A program made the translations under genes and the position numbers. Positions 27,089 to 37,232 of a stretch of 49,651 bases of DNA are shown piece after piece. This DNA comes from an uncultured cyanobacterium (GTDB lineage Bacteria; Cyanobacteriota; Cyanobacteriia; Cyanobacteriales; Nostocaceae): assembly GCA_903903925.1 (NCBI GenBank), contig CAIVAU010000089.1, forward strand, positions 1 to 49,651, in the 5' to 3' direction. The notes beneath the pieces are model-generated. The model saw nothing but the letters and a program-made list of their open reading frames with translations, was not told where the DNA came from and did no database searches. How positions within the stretch are numbered: the first letter of the stretch is position 1; the number at the start of each line of letters is the position of its first letter.

Positions 27089-27252
27089 CTAATTTTGGCA
27101 CTACCAGGTGATAGGGTGTTCACAGGAAGCAGCCGAAGAACGTTGCGACTGCGATCGATGCTCCTGTTATAGTTCCCATGAAAGGTAGCAATGATCACAA
27201 GTTTGATCAGAAGACGCTGTTAACGGTTGACTGTCAACAGCATCAGCCTCAA

Positions 27253-28107
27253 TCATCCCATTCGCGCCCGAGAAAATGCTATCTTATCAACTGCAAATGT
27301 AGTTATCAATTCCATAGCACCCACTTCTTCGTTTACCCAGAATAGAGAATTAGTGTCCTGATAGGTAGGGTTAGCTAGGACAAAAGCTCCATCATTTAAT
27401 GGAGAGTAAGCTTGACCTAATAAGTCATTATACAGGGATTTGCCATTGTAGCTTATTTGTGATATAAGAGAGTAATTTCCTTTGTGTAAGAATAGCCGCA
27501 CCATGGTCGTGGGCGATTCCCCAGCAAGATAAGTAGCATAAAGGTGACCATTCGGGCGTTCAGTTAGATTGCCAAATCTTGCGTTTGCTGGTAAGGCTAA
27601 TTGATCATTGAGAGAATTGACTGCACCTGTTTCTTGGTCGATTTTTGCTAAGTAAAAGGGTGGAAGACCTTGATTTTGGCTGATTATACTCAAAAGCTCG
27701 CCATGGTTTGTAGCATAGAGACTCTCAACAGTACTAGCTTGATCAAGTCCTTGTAAGGTTGGTAAAGTTCTTGAAGTTGAAAGAGTTATTAATCGACTAG
27801 GATTAATTGTTTGCAATGTCAAGGCAGGAGCAGTTGCAACTACAAACGTACCATCGAGCATAACAGTGAAACTGGTTAAACGCTCATTTGGTTGCAATAT
27901 GATTTCTGGAGTGATCGAGCTTAAATCTTGAACTTCAAGAGTGTTCAAATCTAAAGAATACAGCTGTACTTTGCCAGCATTTACACGCACCCCATAAAGT
28001 AACTGCGATGGAACAGAATACGCTAATATCTTTTTTTCTTGGCTTAGAAACACAGATGCTGCTGTAGTGCCAGCCAGCATACTTAGAATAAATTGTCGTC
28101 GCTTCAT
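27253..28107 (-). CDS. Exported protein, possible beta-propeller
   Basis: The roughly 284-residue protein starts MKRRQFILSMLAGTTAASVF, a twin-Arg-type signal (RRQF), if ATG 28107 is used. The longer frame to 28140 would bury the signal. The mature part is rich in short beta strands with repeated patterns such as LYGVRVNAGKVQLYSLDLNT and GHLYATYLAGESP, suggestive of a propeller. No catalytic motif was found. It sits between the signalling operon and the giant kinase, on the same strand, about 165 bp and 330 bp away. A functional link is not shown. Confidence 0.65.
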   Translation of the reverse strand: MKRRQFILSMLAGTTAASVFLSQEKKILAYSVPSQLLYGVRVNAGKVQLYSLDLNTLEVQDLSSITPEIILQPNERLTSFTVMLDGTFVVATAPALTLQTINPSRLITLSTSRTLPTLQGLDQASTVESLYATNHGELLSIISQNQGLPPFYLAKIDQETGAVNSLNDQLALPANARFGNLTERPNGHLYATYLAGESPTTMVRLFLHKGNYSLISQISYNGKSLYNDLLGQAYSPLNDGAFVLANPTYQDTNSLFWVNEEVGAMELITTFAVDKIAFSRARMG

Positions 28108-28437
28108 TGAGATCTTCAAGTTTGATTTGGCTAGCCACAATTAATGCTAGAATTTTAAATTATTTTCAGGAAGAAACGATAAAAATCTTACATTAATCTT
28201 ATAATTAAGAGGGTAATAACAACATCAAAACGTATATTGTCAAGCATATATACTGCTTTTGAGCAAAAAAAATATACCTTCAATTTGTAGTTGCAGCTTT
28301 TAGCTGTAACACAGGTGCCAACAGTATCAGGGAACACTTGAAAATCCTCTTTTCACCAATAATTCTGCTGTATAGTGGTTTTGTTTGGTCTGTTTATTGA
28401 ACACGTTAAATGTTCTATCATTTAAGAACCACATAAG
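28108..28437. other. AT-rich gap between the exported protein and the giant kinase
   Basis: No gene or RNA is supported. A weak palindrome (TTGTAGTTGCAGCTTTTAGC at about 28285) resembles the GTAGTTGC hairpins at 17940 and 48990. This is the 3' flank of the giant kinase and the leader of the exported protein gene. Confidence 0.4.
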
Positions 28438-31400
28438 TTAACCCGAAGTTTGAGCCAGAATTGGTAGGGTAATCACAAATTCTGTTCCTTCACCTAGGGT
28501 TGAATTAACATTCAAAGTGCCACCATGTTTTTCTCGCACAATAGACTGAGCGATCGCTAATCCTAACCCTGTACCTTTACCAACACTTTTTGTAGTAAAC
28601 AAGTGGTCAAATATTTTTTGTTTGACTGATTCACTCATGCCAATTCCATTATCAGCAATCTTCACCTCTACCTGTTGCTCTTTTAATGAGGTAGTAATTA
28701 TAATTCGGTTAGGATTAGCTTGAATCTCCTGAAAACTCCGACGACCTGTATTTAATTCATCCAAGGCATCAATTGAATTTGCTAGGATGTTCATAAATAC
28801 TTGATTTAATTGACCAGGAAAGCATTCAACTTGCGGCAAGTTACCGTAGTTTGTCACTACCTCAATGGCAGAGCGTTGTGCATTTGCTTTGAGACGATGT
28901 GTTAAAATTAAAATTGTGCTGTCAATGCCTTCGTGAATGTTAAATGGAACTTTGTAATCTCTATCAGCACGAGAAAATGTTCGGAGGCTAGTGCTAATGT
29001 TTTCTAGCCTGTCACATGCCATAGTCATGGAATAAATCATCTTTGGTAAATCTTCTAAGGTATATTCCAAGTCGATTTTTTTTGCATGGTCTGTGATTTC
29101 ATCTCCTGGAGTAGAGAACTTTTCTTCATAGAGTTTTAAGTGTTCAAAAATATCAGCCAACGCGGGTTTAGCTTGTTGGAGGCTGGCAGCAATAAAGCCC
29201 AGAGGATTATTCATTTCGTGAGCAACCCCAGCAACTAAGTTACCCAGTGCAGACATTTTTTCACTCTGCACGACTTGTAATTGAGCGTGCTGAAGTTTTT
29301 GTAAAGCGGTTTCTAGTTCCAGTGATTTTTGTTGACGTTCGGCTAATGACTCCTCTAGCTGTTGAGCATACTCTAACGAATCCTGGTATAAACGGGCATT
29401 TTCCAATGAGATTGCTGCTTGAGCGCAAAGTAAGTTCAGCAGTTCAACGCGATCGCTCGTAAACGCTCCAGTCGCCAGATTGTTTTCCAAGTACAATACG
29501 CCAAGCAACTTACCCTGATGCAAAATTGGACTACACAAGATACTCTTAGGCTGCTGTTGCTGGATATAAGGATCATTAATTAATTGGGGATGCACCCTAG
29601 CATCAACAATCACAGCAGCTTGTAAGCTATGTTGGACAGTATTAATTAATGTAACTGATACATCTCTAGACTCTTCAACGGGCTGCGGATTGGTCAGCAT
29701 TGAAGAAAAATCAACTTTGGCATTTCTATTGCTTTGTAGATCTAGCCCCGCTAATGCCCGAATCAGTAAATTATCTGATTCCATCAGCATTAATACGCAC
29801 TTATCTGCTCCAGCATTTTCGATGACGATATGCAGCAATGATGAAAGCAGTTTTTCCAGTTCAATTTCGCAGGAGATAGTTTGGGAAGCTTTGAGAATAG
29901 CAGCTAAATCTAGAGCAACAGAGACACTGCTACTGTTGATTGTAGGGAGACTGGTAGTCGTGACACTACTCAATGCAAAGATAGCGTCGTTCCTTAAGAA
30001 TGGAGAAGGAGTTTGCTGTAATATGGGGGACAGCAGTTGTGGGTAGCGGCTTTCCAGGTCTGCGACTTTGGCCTTCGCTCCCCAACGAGCATAGCAGTAG
30101 TATGCTTCTTGCATATATGCTTGGGCAACTTTTTCTTTACCCCAGTCGAGGTAAAATCTAGCTGCTAGCTCATTGCTGAGTGCTTCTTCTTGAGTGAAAC
30201 CATTTGCTTTGGCTCCAGCAATAGCACGATCATATAAGTCCATTGCCTCTATTCGCTGACTCAAAATCCGATGATGTTCGGCTTCCACCAAATCAAATTT
30301 GTGCCGAAAATTCATCGGTGCATGGACTGCCCAGTAGTTGAGTTTTTTTTGGTTAGCAGCAATGCGTTCCTCCATTTGCTGATGTTCAGCAGGTGAAAGT
30401 TGCCGGAATAAAGCGAGTTGAGCTAAAGATTCATAGAAATAAAAAATGGGTACAAATATCTGGGCAAGGACTGCATCCAAATACCGTTTAGCCTGTTGTG
30501 CCTGTTGAACAGCTTGTTCAAATGCTGAAAACAAATAGGATAAGACAAGTTTATGAATCCACAGAAAAGCCAATCCGGTTTGATCACCGACTGCTTCATG
30601 TAATGGAATCTGCTGCTGTTCATCGTAGGCTACACCACTCAACACAAGCACGTTAGCTCCATTTCCTACTAAGTTGAGCAGAATTTGTCGAACTAATTGG
30701 CAATATCTTAACGTTGTATTTTGCTTGAGGTGTGTGAGAGCTTCACAATAGACTGTCATTTCCGACTCCAGCTGAGTTAAGTTCTGCCCTGAAAAATAGG
30801 AGTAAAATCCGTACATGGAAGCTGAGTAACCGGCAAAAGCCAAATCACCCACGTCTAAACTGCTAGAATAAGCAATTTGCAATGGGTTTAAAGAATCACG
30901 CAAATGCATTTTCCAATGTCGCGTGAACCCATAAACTGGGAAAAATGTTTTCCCTTTAAATGCTGAATTCTGCTGACGCGATAGCAAGTCGAGGGCTAAC
31001 TGACCGAATTCGTAGCCCAATTCTACATTTCCAATCACACCAGATATTAATATTCCATAGGAAGCATAGCCGGATGAAGACATTGACTCGTTACCATAAA
31101 CCACATACAGGTAAACTCTTCTCAAAACCACCAGTAAATATAGAAGCGGCTGAGACATAAAAGCAGCAGGTGATACCGATATCAAAATTCGAGTTGCTGC
31201 CAAAATCTCCGCATCCATTGTTTCTGGTAGGTTAATTAACTCCGCAGGCGATCTTTCTCCAATCGCATCTGAGACCGCACCAAAGGCTGCTTCAACATCG
31301 TTCTTACTAGGTTCGGCGGGTAGATCAACTCCCAATTGCTCCAAGATCGCAGTTGCTGCACCAATTGCCTGGGCAAATTGACCCTGACTAGTGAAGGACT

Positions 31401-33933
31401 CGATCTTCACTTTATAGACATCAATTTGATCCAATGAGGTCTTGGCATGGTTCAGAATAACCCTGGCAAAGGTTTGCATCTGTTCCAATTCACCGCTAAG
31501 ATATGCAGATTCTGTAGCTATTTGATACAATGCTAGGGTCAATTCATACTGAAATTGCCAACTATTTTGGGCTAGTAAATGAATACCAAGATGAGCATAC
31601 TTGAGGGCGGCTCTATAGGCGGTAGCAGCTTTAGCCTTACGGCTTGCCATCAGGTTGAACTGTGCTAAGGCTTGGCGTTCGTCTACTCGGGTAATTAATG
31701 CGACTGCTATATTGAGTTGAGTCACTATTTCAAAAATGCGTTCTTCCCGCTTGGCTTCTGGTGTTTTACCTAGGAGCAATTGTCCAACCTTTAAATGAAC
31801 AGCTTGTCTCTCGTCAGTTGGAATTAATGAGTAAGCTGCTTGTTGGACGCGATCGTGCAAAAATTTGTATGTAACAGTCTGAAAAACTTCCTGAGCAACT
31901 GCTTGATCTTCTTGCCCAACATAAAACTTATAAACTTCGGTAGTAGGTAAAATTACCCCTTCCTGTAATGCCTTCCATATATTAGCCGCAGTTTTTATTT
32001 CCGATTGTGCCGAAACTATTGCCAAAGTTGCTAAATCGAACTGATTCCCAATACAAGCTGCTAACTGTAATACTTGTTGAGTAGATTCAGGCAGTCTGCG
32101 TAATTGAATTGCCATGAATTCAACAATATCATCTGTCAGTGCTTGCTGATTTATTTGTGTGATATCACATTGCCAACAACCTACTTCAAAATTGAAGTAA
32201 ATTAACCCATCATGGTGTAATGCTTTGAGGAATTGTGTGACAAAAAAAGGATTTCCTTGGGTTTTTAGATATATAAGTTTGCTCAGAGGTAATGCCAAAC
32301 TTTCTGAACAACTGAGTGTATCAGCTACTAACTGATTTAATTCTTTTTGATTGAGCGGATTTAAGGTAATAGTATTAATTTTTGTACCAAATTTGCTAAT
32401 TTCTTCTAAGGCTAACATTAAACAATGGGCAGGGGATACTTCGTTATCTCGATATGCTCCTAGTAATAACAAACAACCATTATTTTTCTGACTTGTCAGG
32501 AGGAATTGTATGAGTTTAACAGAAGCTGAATCAGCCCATTGTAAATCATCTAAAAAGATAACTAAAGGATGCTCTTTGGTAGCAAAAACTTGAATAAATT
32601 TCTGAAATAAGAATTGAAATCTATTTTGTGCGGCAGTTCCTGATAATTCTGTTGTTGGTAATTGTTGATCAATAATTTTTTCTAATTCGGGAATAACTTC
32701 AATAATTACCTGTCCATTTTCACCTAAAGCTTCGAGAATATTATTTTTCCATTGTTTTAGTTGTTTGTCACTTTCGGTTAGCAACTGCATCATTAAATCT
32801 TGAAAAGCCAGCACAAATCCACTAATGGGAAGATCCCGATTAAACTGGTCAAATTTACCTTTAATGAAATAGCCACGCTGTTTGACAATCGGTTTGTGAA
32901 TTTCGTTAACTACAGCAGTTTTACCAATTCCAGAAAAACCTGAAACCAGCATGAGTTCACTACTGCCTTGAGCAACCCGTTCAAAGGCTGCTAATAATTG
33001 CTGAACTTCTTTGTCTCTACCATACAATTTTTCCGGAATGAGAAAGCGATCGCATAAATCCCGTTCCCCAATTTCAAATATCTCGATTTTGCCTGAATTT
33101 TTATATTGATTGAGGCAAAGTTCTAAGTCATATTTTAGTCCCAACGCGCTTTGATAACGATCCTCAGCATTTTTTGCCATCAATCTGATGACAATCTCAC
33201 AAAGAACCTGAGGAATGTTTTTGTTGTGGTCGAAAAGTGGTGGAATTTTTGCAATATGACAATGCACCAGTTCCATGACATCATTAGTCTTAAAAGGTAA
33301 TTCTCCTGTGAGTAATTCGTAGAAGGTCACACCAACTGAATAGAAATCACTCCGGTAGTCAATCCCCCGATTCATTCTGCCTGTTTGTTCTGGGGAAATA
33401 TAAGCTAGTGTCCCTTCTAACACATTGGGATTGACTAGCGTTTGTGTTTCCCGTGGCAGTAAAGAGGCAATGCTAAAATCGATTAATTTAACTTTTTTTG
33501 TTTCCGGATTAATTAAAATATTACTGGGTTTAATATCTTTATGAATAATTCGCTCTTGGTGGAGTACATCCAAAGCATTGCATAGAGCGATCGCTATTTC
33601 TAAAAACTCCTGTAGAAATTGTTGCTTTCCCCTCATTCTCCATTCCTTCAGAGAAATCCCCCCAAAGTCTTCCATCACCAGGGCATAACTATTCTGATAG
33701 GGTTCCAGGCTGTAGGTTTGGACGATTACAGGTGAGTTGAGATTTTTGGCAATGGTGTACTGGTTACGAAACTTTACCAGTTCGCTGAAACTCGGATAAG
33801 CATTTTTCAGCAATTTAATCACTACAGGTAAGGAGTCAATTTCTCGATACCCTCGACAAACTAGGGTTCTGGAACCATTGTGGAGTTTTTCACTGAGGTG
33901 ATATCCGGGAATTCTGGCAAGAGTCCTGACCAT
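28438..33933 (-). CDS. Giant Ser/Thr kinase-AAA ATPase-GAF-histidine kinase
   Basis: The roughly 1831-residue protein has the multi-function sensor layout common in filamentous cyanobacteria. An N-terminal Ser/Thr kinase (IIHKDIKPSNILI, LIDFSIAS) is followed by an AAA/STAND-type ATPase with Walker A (SGFSGIGKTAVVNEI) and Walker B (LVIFLDDLQWAD). A long helical TPR-like region comes next, then GAF (about 1400-1560) and HisKA with GVAHEMNNPLGFIAASL, then an ATPase with DNGIGMSES and GKGTGLGLAIAQ. The kinase has HKD for HRD and DFS for DFG, a variant seen in this family. ATG 33933 is chosen because the 27 codons upstream lie mostly in dispersed repeat A. Confidence 0.9.
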   Translation of the reverse strand: MVRTLARIPGYHLSEKLHNGSRTLVCRGYREIDSLPVVIKLLKNAYPSFSELVKFRNQYTIAKNLNSPVIVQTYSLEPYQNSYALVMEDFGGISLKEWRMRGKQQFLQEFLEIAIALCNALDVLHQERIIHKDIKPSNILINPETKKVKLIDFSIASLLPRETQTLVNPNVLEGTLAYISPEQTGRMNRGIDYRSDFYSVGVTFYELLTGELPFKTNDVMELVHCHIAKIPPLFDHNKNIPQVLCEIVIRLMAKNAEDRYQSALGLKYDLELCLNQYKNSGKIEIFEIGERDLCDRFLIPEKLYGRDKEVQQLLAAFERVAQGSSELMLVSGFSGIGKTAVVNEIHKPIVKQRGYFIKGKFDQFNRDLPISGFVLAFQDLMMQLLTESDKQLKQWKNNILEALGENGQVIIEVIPELEKIIDQQLPTTELSGTAAQNRFQFLFQKFIQVFATKEHPLVIFLDDLQWADSASVKLIQFLLTSQKNNGCLLLLGAYRDNEVSPAHCLMLALEEISKFGTKINTITLNPLNQKELNQLVADTLSCSESLALPLSKLIYLKTQGNPFFVTQFLKALHHDGLIYFNFEVGCWQCDITQINQQALTDDIVEFMAIQLRRLPESTQQVLQLAACIGNQFDLATLAIVSAQSEIKTAANIWKALQEGVILPTTEVYKFYVGQEDQAVAQEVFQTVTYKFLHDRVQQAAYSLIPTDERQAVHLKVGQLLLGKTPEAKREERIFEIVTQLNIAVALITRVDERQALAQFNLMASRKAKAATAYRAALKYAHLGIHLLAQNSWQFQYELTLALYQIATESAYLSGELEQMQTFARVILNHAKTSLDQIDVYKVKIESFTSQGQFAQAIGAATAILEQLGVDLPAEPSKNDVEAAFGAVSDAIGERSPAELINLPETMDAEILAATRILISVSPAAFMSQPLLYLLVVLRRVYLYVVYGNESMSSSGYASYGILISGVIGNVELGYEFGQLALDLLSRQQNSAFKGKTFFPVYGFTRHWKMHLRDSLNPLQIAYSSSLDVGDLAFAGYSASMYGFYSYFSGQNLTQLESEMTVYCEALTHLKQNTTLRYCQLVRQILLNLVGNGANVLVLSGVAYDEQQQIPLHEAVGDQTGLAFLWIHKLVLSYLFSAFEQAVQQAQQAKRYLDAVLAQIFVPIFYFYESLAQLALFRQLSPAEHQQMEERIAANQKKLNYWAVHAPMNFRHKFDLVEAEHHRILSQRIEAMDLYDRAIAGAKANGFTQEEALSNELAARFYLDWGKEKVAQAYMQEAYYCYARWGAKAKVADLESRYPQLLSPILQQTPSPFLRNDAIFALSSVTTTSLPTINSSSVSVALDLAAILKASQTISCEIELEKLLSSLLHIVIENAGADKCVLMLMESDNLLIRALAGLDLQSNRNAKVDFSSMLTNPQPVEESRDVSVTLINTVQHSLQAAVIVDARVHPQLINDPYIQQQQPKSILCSPILHQGKLLGVLYLENNLATGAFTSDRVELLNLLCAQAAISLENARLYQDSLEYAQQLEESLAERQQKSLELETALQKLQHAQLQVVQSEKMSALGNLVAGVAHEMNNPLGFIAASLQQAKPALADIFEHLKLYEEKFSTPGDEITDHAKKIDLEYTLEDLPKMIYSMTMACDRLENISTSLRTFSRADRDYKVPFNIHEGIDSTILILTHRLKANAQRSAIEVVTNYGNLPQVECFPGQLNQVFMNILANSIDALDELNTGRRSFQEIQANPNRIIITTSLKEQQVEVKIADNGIGMSESVKQKIFDHLFTTKSVGKGTGLGLAIAQSIVREKHGGTLNVNSTLGEGTEFVITLPILAQTSG

Positions 33934-33987
33934 ACCGTTAAATCTTGAAGGAGGTTCACATTTAGTATTCCCACGCTGCGAAGATCG

Positions 33988-34040
33988 CACCCTACGTGTC
34001 TGTTCAAAAATCAAATATTAGTCCTATATCAAGTCTTGTC
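33988..34040 (-). repeat. Dispersed repeat family A, copy 3 (inverted)
   Basis: Read on the minus strand it gives GACTTGATATAGGACTAATA, then TTTGATTTTTGAACAGACACG and TAGGGTGCG. It matches copies at 853 and 21471. It fills the divergent promoter region between the giant kinase and the nitrilase-like gene and creates a false N-terminal extension of the kinase. Confidence 0.75.
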
Positions 34041-34103
34041 ACTCACTTAGGATAGCGATTGTACACTATAAAAATATCCGTTTAAAAATTTTAGCAACGC
34101 TGC

Positions 34104-35147
34104 ATGACAGTCAATACCGATCAGATCAACTCATTTAGGGCACTAGCACTCCAAGTAACTTGCCAAGCAGTTAACCGGGCAACTGACCGTCAAGAAGCCC
34201 GTTCTCTGATGCAAAATACGATCAAGCGTTTGGCCCAACAAATCCCTGCCAGCATCGCTTTTATTGGCTTTGACTGTCGCTTAATTGTCCTACCTGAATA
34301 CTTCCTCACCGGCTTTCCGATGGGAGATTCATTAGCTGCTTGGGCAGAAAAAGCGTGTCTGGAAATGGCGGGTGCTGAGTATGAAGCACTCAGTAAAATT
34401 GCTCAAGATAATAGTATTTTTCTTGCAGGCAATGCCTACGAACTTGATCCCAACTTTCCGGGTTTGTACTTTCAAACTTCCTTTGTGATCGACCCATCAG
34501 GATCAGTCGTCTTGCGGTATCGGCGGTTGAATTCCATGTTTGCACCGACGCCACATGATGTCTGGGATAAGTATCTTGACTGCTACGGATTAGAAGGTGT
34601 GTTTCCAGTGGCAAAGACTGCTATTGGTAATTTGGCAGCGATCGCATCAGAAGAAATTTTGTACCCAGAAGTGACGCGGTGTCTAGCTATGCGCGGGGCA
34701 GAGATTTTTGTCCACTCAACCTCAGAAGTTTATGAACCAGGGCGATCGCCCAAAGACTCGGCAAAAATCACTCGCGCCGTCGAAAATATGGCATACGTCG
34801 TCTCAGCAAATACTGCAGGTATCACCAATATCTCCATCCCAGTAGCTTCTGCCGATGGTGGTTCTAAAATTATTGACTATCGAGGACTGATTATAGCCCA
34901 AACAGGTGCCGGAGAGAGCATGGCAGCTTTCGCAGAAATTGATTTGGCTGCTTTACGCCGCCACCGCCGCCGACCAGGATTGAATAACTTACTTGTACGA
35001 CAGAGATTTGAACTCTACGCTGAAAGTTATCGACAGTCGCACTTCTACCCTGCTAACACCATGCTGGAAAAAGAAATAGACCGCAAACACTTTATTCAAA
35101 CTCAGCAAGAAACTATTGAACGCTTAGCTAAATTGGGAGTCATTTAA
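34104..35147 (+). CDS. Nitrilase-superfamily protein lacking catalytic Cys and Lys
   Basis: The 347-residue protein has the carbon-nitrogen hydrolase fold. The first catalytic Glu is present (E65 in VLPEYFLTG). At the Lys position the sequence is RYRRLN, with R141 where RK is expected. At the nucleophile the sequence is AAIASEEILYPEVTR, with S182 where the family has Cys (I-C-x-x-x-x-x-PE). RGAEIFVHSTSE after it fits the fold. Two of the three catalytic residues are therefore replaced, so amidase or nitrilase activity is not expected by the known mechanism. It could be a non-catalytic partner or an enzyme of different chemistry. The next gene, an aldehyde dehydrogenase, starts 3 bp after its stop. 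Confidence 0.8.
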   Translation: MTVNTDQINSFRALALQVTCQAVNRATDRQEARSLMQNTIKRLAQQIPASIAFIGFDCRLIVLPEYFLTGFPMGDSLAAWAEKACLEMAGAEYEALSKIAQDNSIFLAGNAYELDPNFPGLYFQTSFVIDPSGSVVLRYRRLNSMFAPTPHDVWDKYLDCYGLEGVFPVAKTAIGNLAAIASEEILYPEVTRCLAMRGAEIFVHSTSEVYEPGRSPKDSAKITRAVENMAYVVSANTAGITNISIPVASADGGSKIIDYRGLIIAQTGAGESMAAFAEIDLAALRRHRRRPGLNNLLVRQRFELYAESYRQSHFYPANTMLEKEIDRKHFIQTQQETIERLAKLGVI

Positions 35148-35150
35148 GGA

Positions 35151-36566
35151 ATGTCCAAACCAATAGAAGTTCGCAACCCTCGCACAGGCAAATATGATTA
35201 CGTCATTATACCGCCGCCAGAGAAATTACTGTCACAGTTGTGTAACCGCCTGCGTAGATTTCAAGGTCCTTGGCAACAGCTTGGTTTAGAAGGGCGAATT
35301 GAAGCTCTGCAGCAGTGGAAGCAAGCCATATTGTCTTTGCGTGATAAACTGACTGAAGCTTTGGTCAGTGATACAGGAAGATTGTCAATTTCGGTACTAG
35401 AAATTGATTCGTTCCTCTCCAGTATTGATCGCTGGTGTAAATTAGCGCCAGAGTTGCTGGGGGAATTGGAAAAAGAAACAGCCATTCCTTTTATTCAACT
35501 GCAACAAACAGCGACTCCTTATCCGTTGGTAGGGGTAATTAGCCCATGGAATTTTCCGCTGTTGCTTTCAACAATTGATACAATCCCGGCATTGTTAGCA
35601 GGTTGTGCCGTTGTTGTCAAGCCTAGTGAAATTGCTCCCCGCTTCACAGCACCGCTGTTGACAGCACTCAGTACGGTGCCAAAATTACGGGATGTGTTAA
35701 CTTTTATTGAGGGAGCAGGGGAAACGGGTGCTGAACTGATTGAACATGTGGATCTGGTTTGCTTGACTGGAAGTGTTGCGACAGGGCGAAAAGTGGCACA
35801 AGCAGCAGCTAGACGCTTTATTCCAGCTTTTTTGGAATTAGGAGGGAAAGATGCGGCGATCGTCCTGGGGTCAGCTGATTTGGATTTAGCTACGTCAGCG
35901 CTTTTGTGGGCTTCTGTCGTCAATACTGGACAGTCCTGTCTCTCAATTGAGCGGATCTACGTTGCTGATTCTATCTTTGAAAAGTTTGTTGAGCAACTGG
36001 TAGCGAAGGCGCAACGGCTGAATCTCGCTTACCCCACAGTTGAAAGCGGAGAGATTGGTCCAATCATTGCCGAAAAGCAGGCTGCAATTATTAGTACCCA
36101 TCTGCTAGATGCAGTGGAAAAGGGAGCAGAAGTTCATTGCGGCGGTGAGGTGGAAGATCATGGTGGCGGTTGGTGGTGTCGTCCTACAGTTCTCACCTCT
36201 GTTAACCATTCAATGAAGGTGATGACAGAAGAGACCTTTGGCCCAATTATGCCTGTCATGTCTTTTTCTAAAGTTGAGGAAGCTGTGAATTTGGCGAATG
36301 ACTCCATTTATGGACTCAGTGCTGCTGTTTTTGCTTCGCCGGAAGCCCAAGCATTGGAAGTTGCACGTCAAATAGATGCTGGTGCTATCAGTATTAATGA
36401 TGCTGGTCTCACTGCTATGATGCATGAGGGAGAGAAAAATTCTTTTAAATTCTCTGGTATGGGTGGGTCACGTATGGGTCCTGCGGCGTTGACGCGGTTT
36501 ATGAGAAGGAAGGCTTTTTTGGTTAAAACTCAGTCTGTTAAGGACCCTTGGTGGTTTAATAATTGA
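35151..36566 (+). CDS. NAD(P)-dependent aldehyde dehydrogenase
   Basis: The 471-residue ALDH-superfamily enzyme oxidises an aldehyde to a carboxylic acid. Active-site residues are intact: Asn in SPWNFPLLL, Glu in LELGGKDAAIV, and Cys in NTGQSCLSIERIYV. The late EETFGPIMPVMSF motif is also present. The cofactor loop GSVATGRKVAQAAA is normal. It is tightly coupled to the nitrilase-like gene. The pair may act on one pathway, for example an aldehyde from an amine or nitrile metabolite, but the substrate is unknown. Confidence 0.93.
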   Translation: MSKPIEVRNPRTGKYDYVIIPPPEKLLSQLCNRLRRFQGPWQQLGLEGRIEALQQWKQAILSLRDKLTEALVSDTGRLSISVLEIDSFLSSIDRWCKLAPELLGELEKETAIPFIQLQQTATPYPLVGVISPWNFPLLLSTIDTIPALLAGCAVVVKPSEIAPRFTAPLLTALSTVPKLRDVLTFIEGAGETGAELIEHVDLVCLTGSVATGRKVAQAAARRFIPAFLELGGKDAAIVLGSADLDLATSALLWASVVNTGQSCLSIERIYVADSIFEKFVEQLVAKAQRLNLAYPTVESGEIGPIIAEKQAAIISTHLLDAVEKGAEVHCGGEVEDHGGGWWCRPTVLTSVNHSMKVMTEETFGPIMPVMSFSKVEEAVNLANDSIYGLSAAVFASPEAQALEVARQIDAGAISINDAGLTAMMHEGEKNSFKFSGMGGSRMGPAALTRFMRRKAFLVKTQSVKDPWWFNN

Positions 36567-36737
36567 TGCTTGATTTTTTCAATTGAGTAGAATGGATCAA
36601 AGGGTAAAAAACCGCAGATGTAGACGCCCGGAGGGTACGCAGATACAACTGTAGTTCATCCAGATGAGAACCGCCTTAGCGTTCGCGCAGAGTCTCCGAG
36701 AGGGGAAGAGATGTAAAAGTAAAGATGGTTTGTCCTT

Positions 36738-36745
36738 AAAGGAGG
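36738..36745 (+). promoter_or_regulatory. Ribosome site deciding the start at 36751
   Basis: AAAGGAGG lies 5 bases before ATG 36751, a near-perfect Shine-Dalgarno. The reading frame stays open upstream to 36664, but those 29 codons have no such signal. Confidence 0.8.
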
Positions 36746-36750
36746 TTTTT

Positions 36751-37197
36751 ATGTCTACTATTCGAGAAGGAATGCCTGTTCTTGTCCGTCACGAAGGAGA
36801 TTGGGTAGGTACATATACAGTAGTTGATACGGAGGGCAAAATCCTTGATCAGCATGAGTCTCATTTAACGTGTCAGTTTCCGCAAGATGGACCTTATCCG
36901 TACTACCAAATTAATCGCTATAAATGGTCTGATGGGAAACAGGAGGAGCATGAGTTTCCAGGTACTTATCAGGACAAGAAGCTCTTCTTTGACACTGACC
37001 GCATTGAAGGGAAAGCCTGGGAAGTTGATGATTCCACGATGATTTTGTGGTTTTCTTATAAAACTATGCCAGAAATGAGTTTATATGAATTGATCTACAT
37101 CAGCCCTTGCAATAATTATCGCGCTCGCACCTGGCACTGGTTTAAGAATCATCAAATCTTCAAGCGTACTTTGATTCAAGAAGAAAGGTTAAGATAG
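36751..37197 (+). CDS. Small soluble protein, possibly calycin-like
   Basis: The 148-residue protein starts MSTIREGMPVLVRHEGDWVG. It is rich in Trp, Tyr and charged residues, with alternating strands (GTYTVVDTEGKIL, LFFDTDRIEGKAWEVDD, TMILWFSYK, and YRARTWHWFKNHQIFKRTLI). This suggests a small lipocalin/calycin-type barrel, perhaps DUF3598-like, but I do not recognise the family with confidence. It has no signal peptide. It is 35 bp before the HisRS gene and may share its transcript. Confidence 0.7.
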   Translation: MSTIREGMPVLVRHEGDWVGTYTVVDTEGKILDQHESHLTCQFPQDGPYPYYQINRYKWSDGKQEEHEFPGTYQDKKLFFDTDRIEGKAWEVDDSTMILWFSYKTMPEMSLYELIYISPCNNYRARTWHWFKNHQIFKRTLIQEERLR

Positions 37198-37232
37198 GAA
37201 GTTCAGTAACGGGATATTAATCGATTAAAGGC

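Noticed and set aside
33934..34014. 27-residue N-terminal extension of the giant kinase
   Set aside because: Most of it is encoded by dispersed repeat A. The kinase homology starts after ATG 33933.
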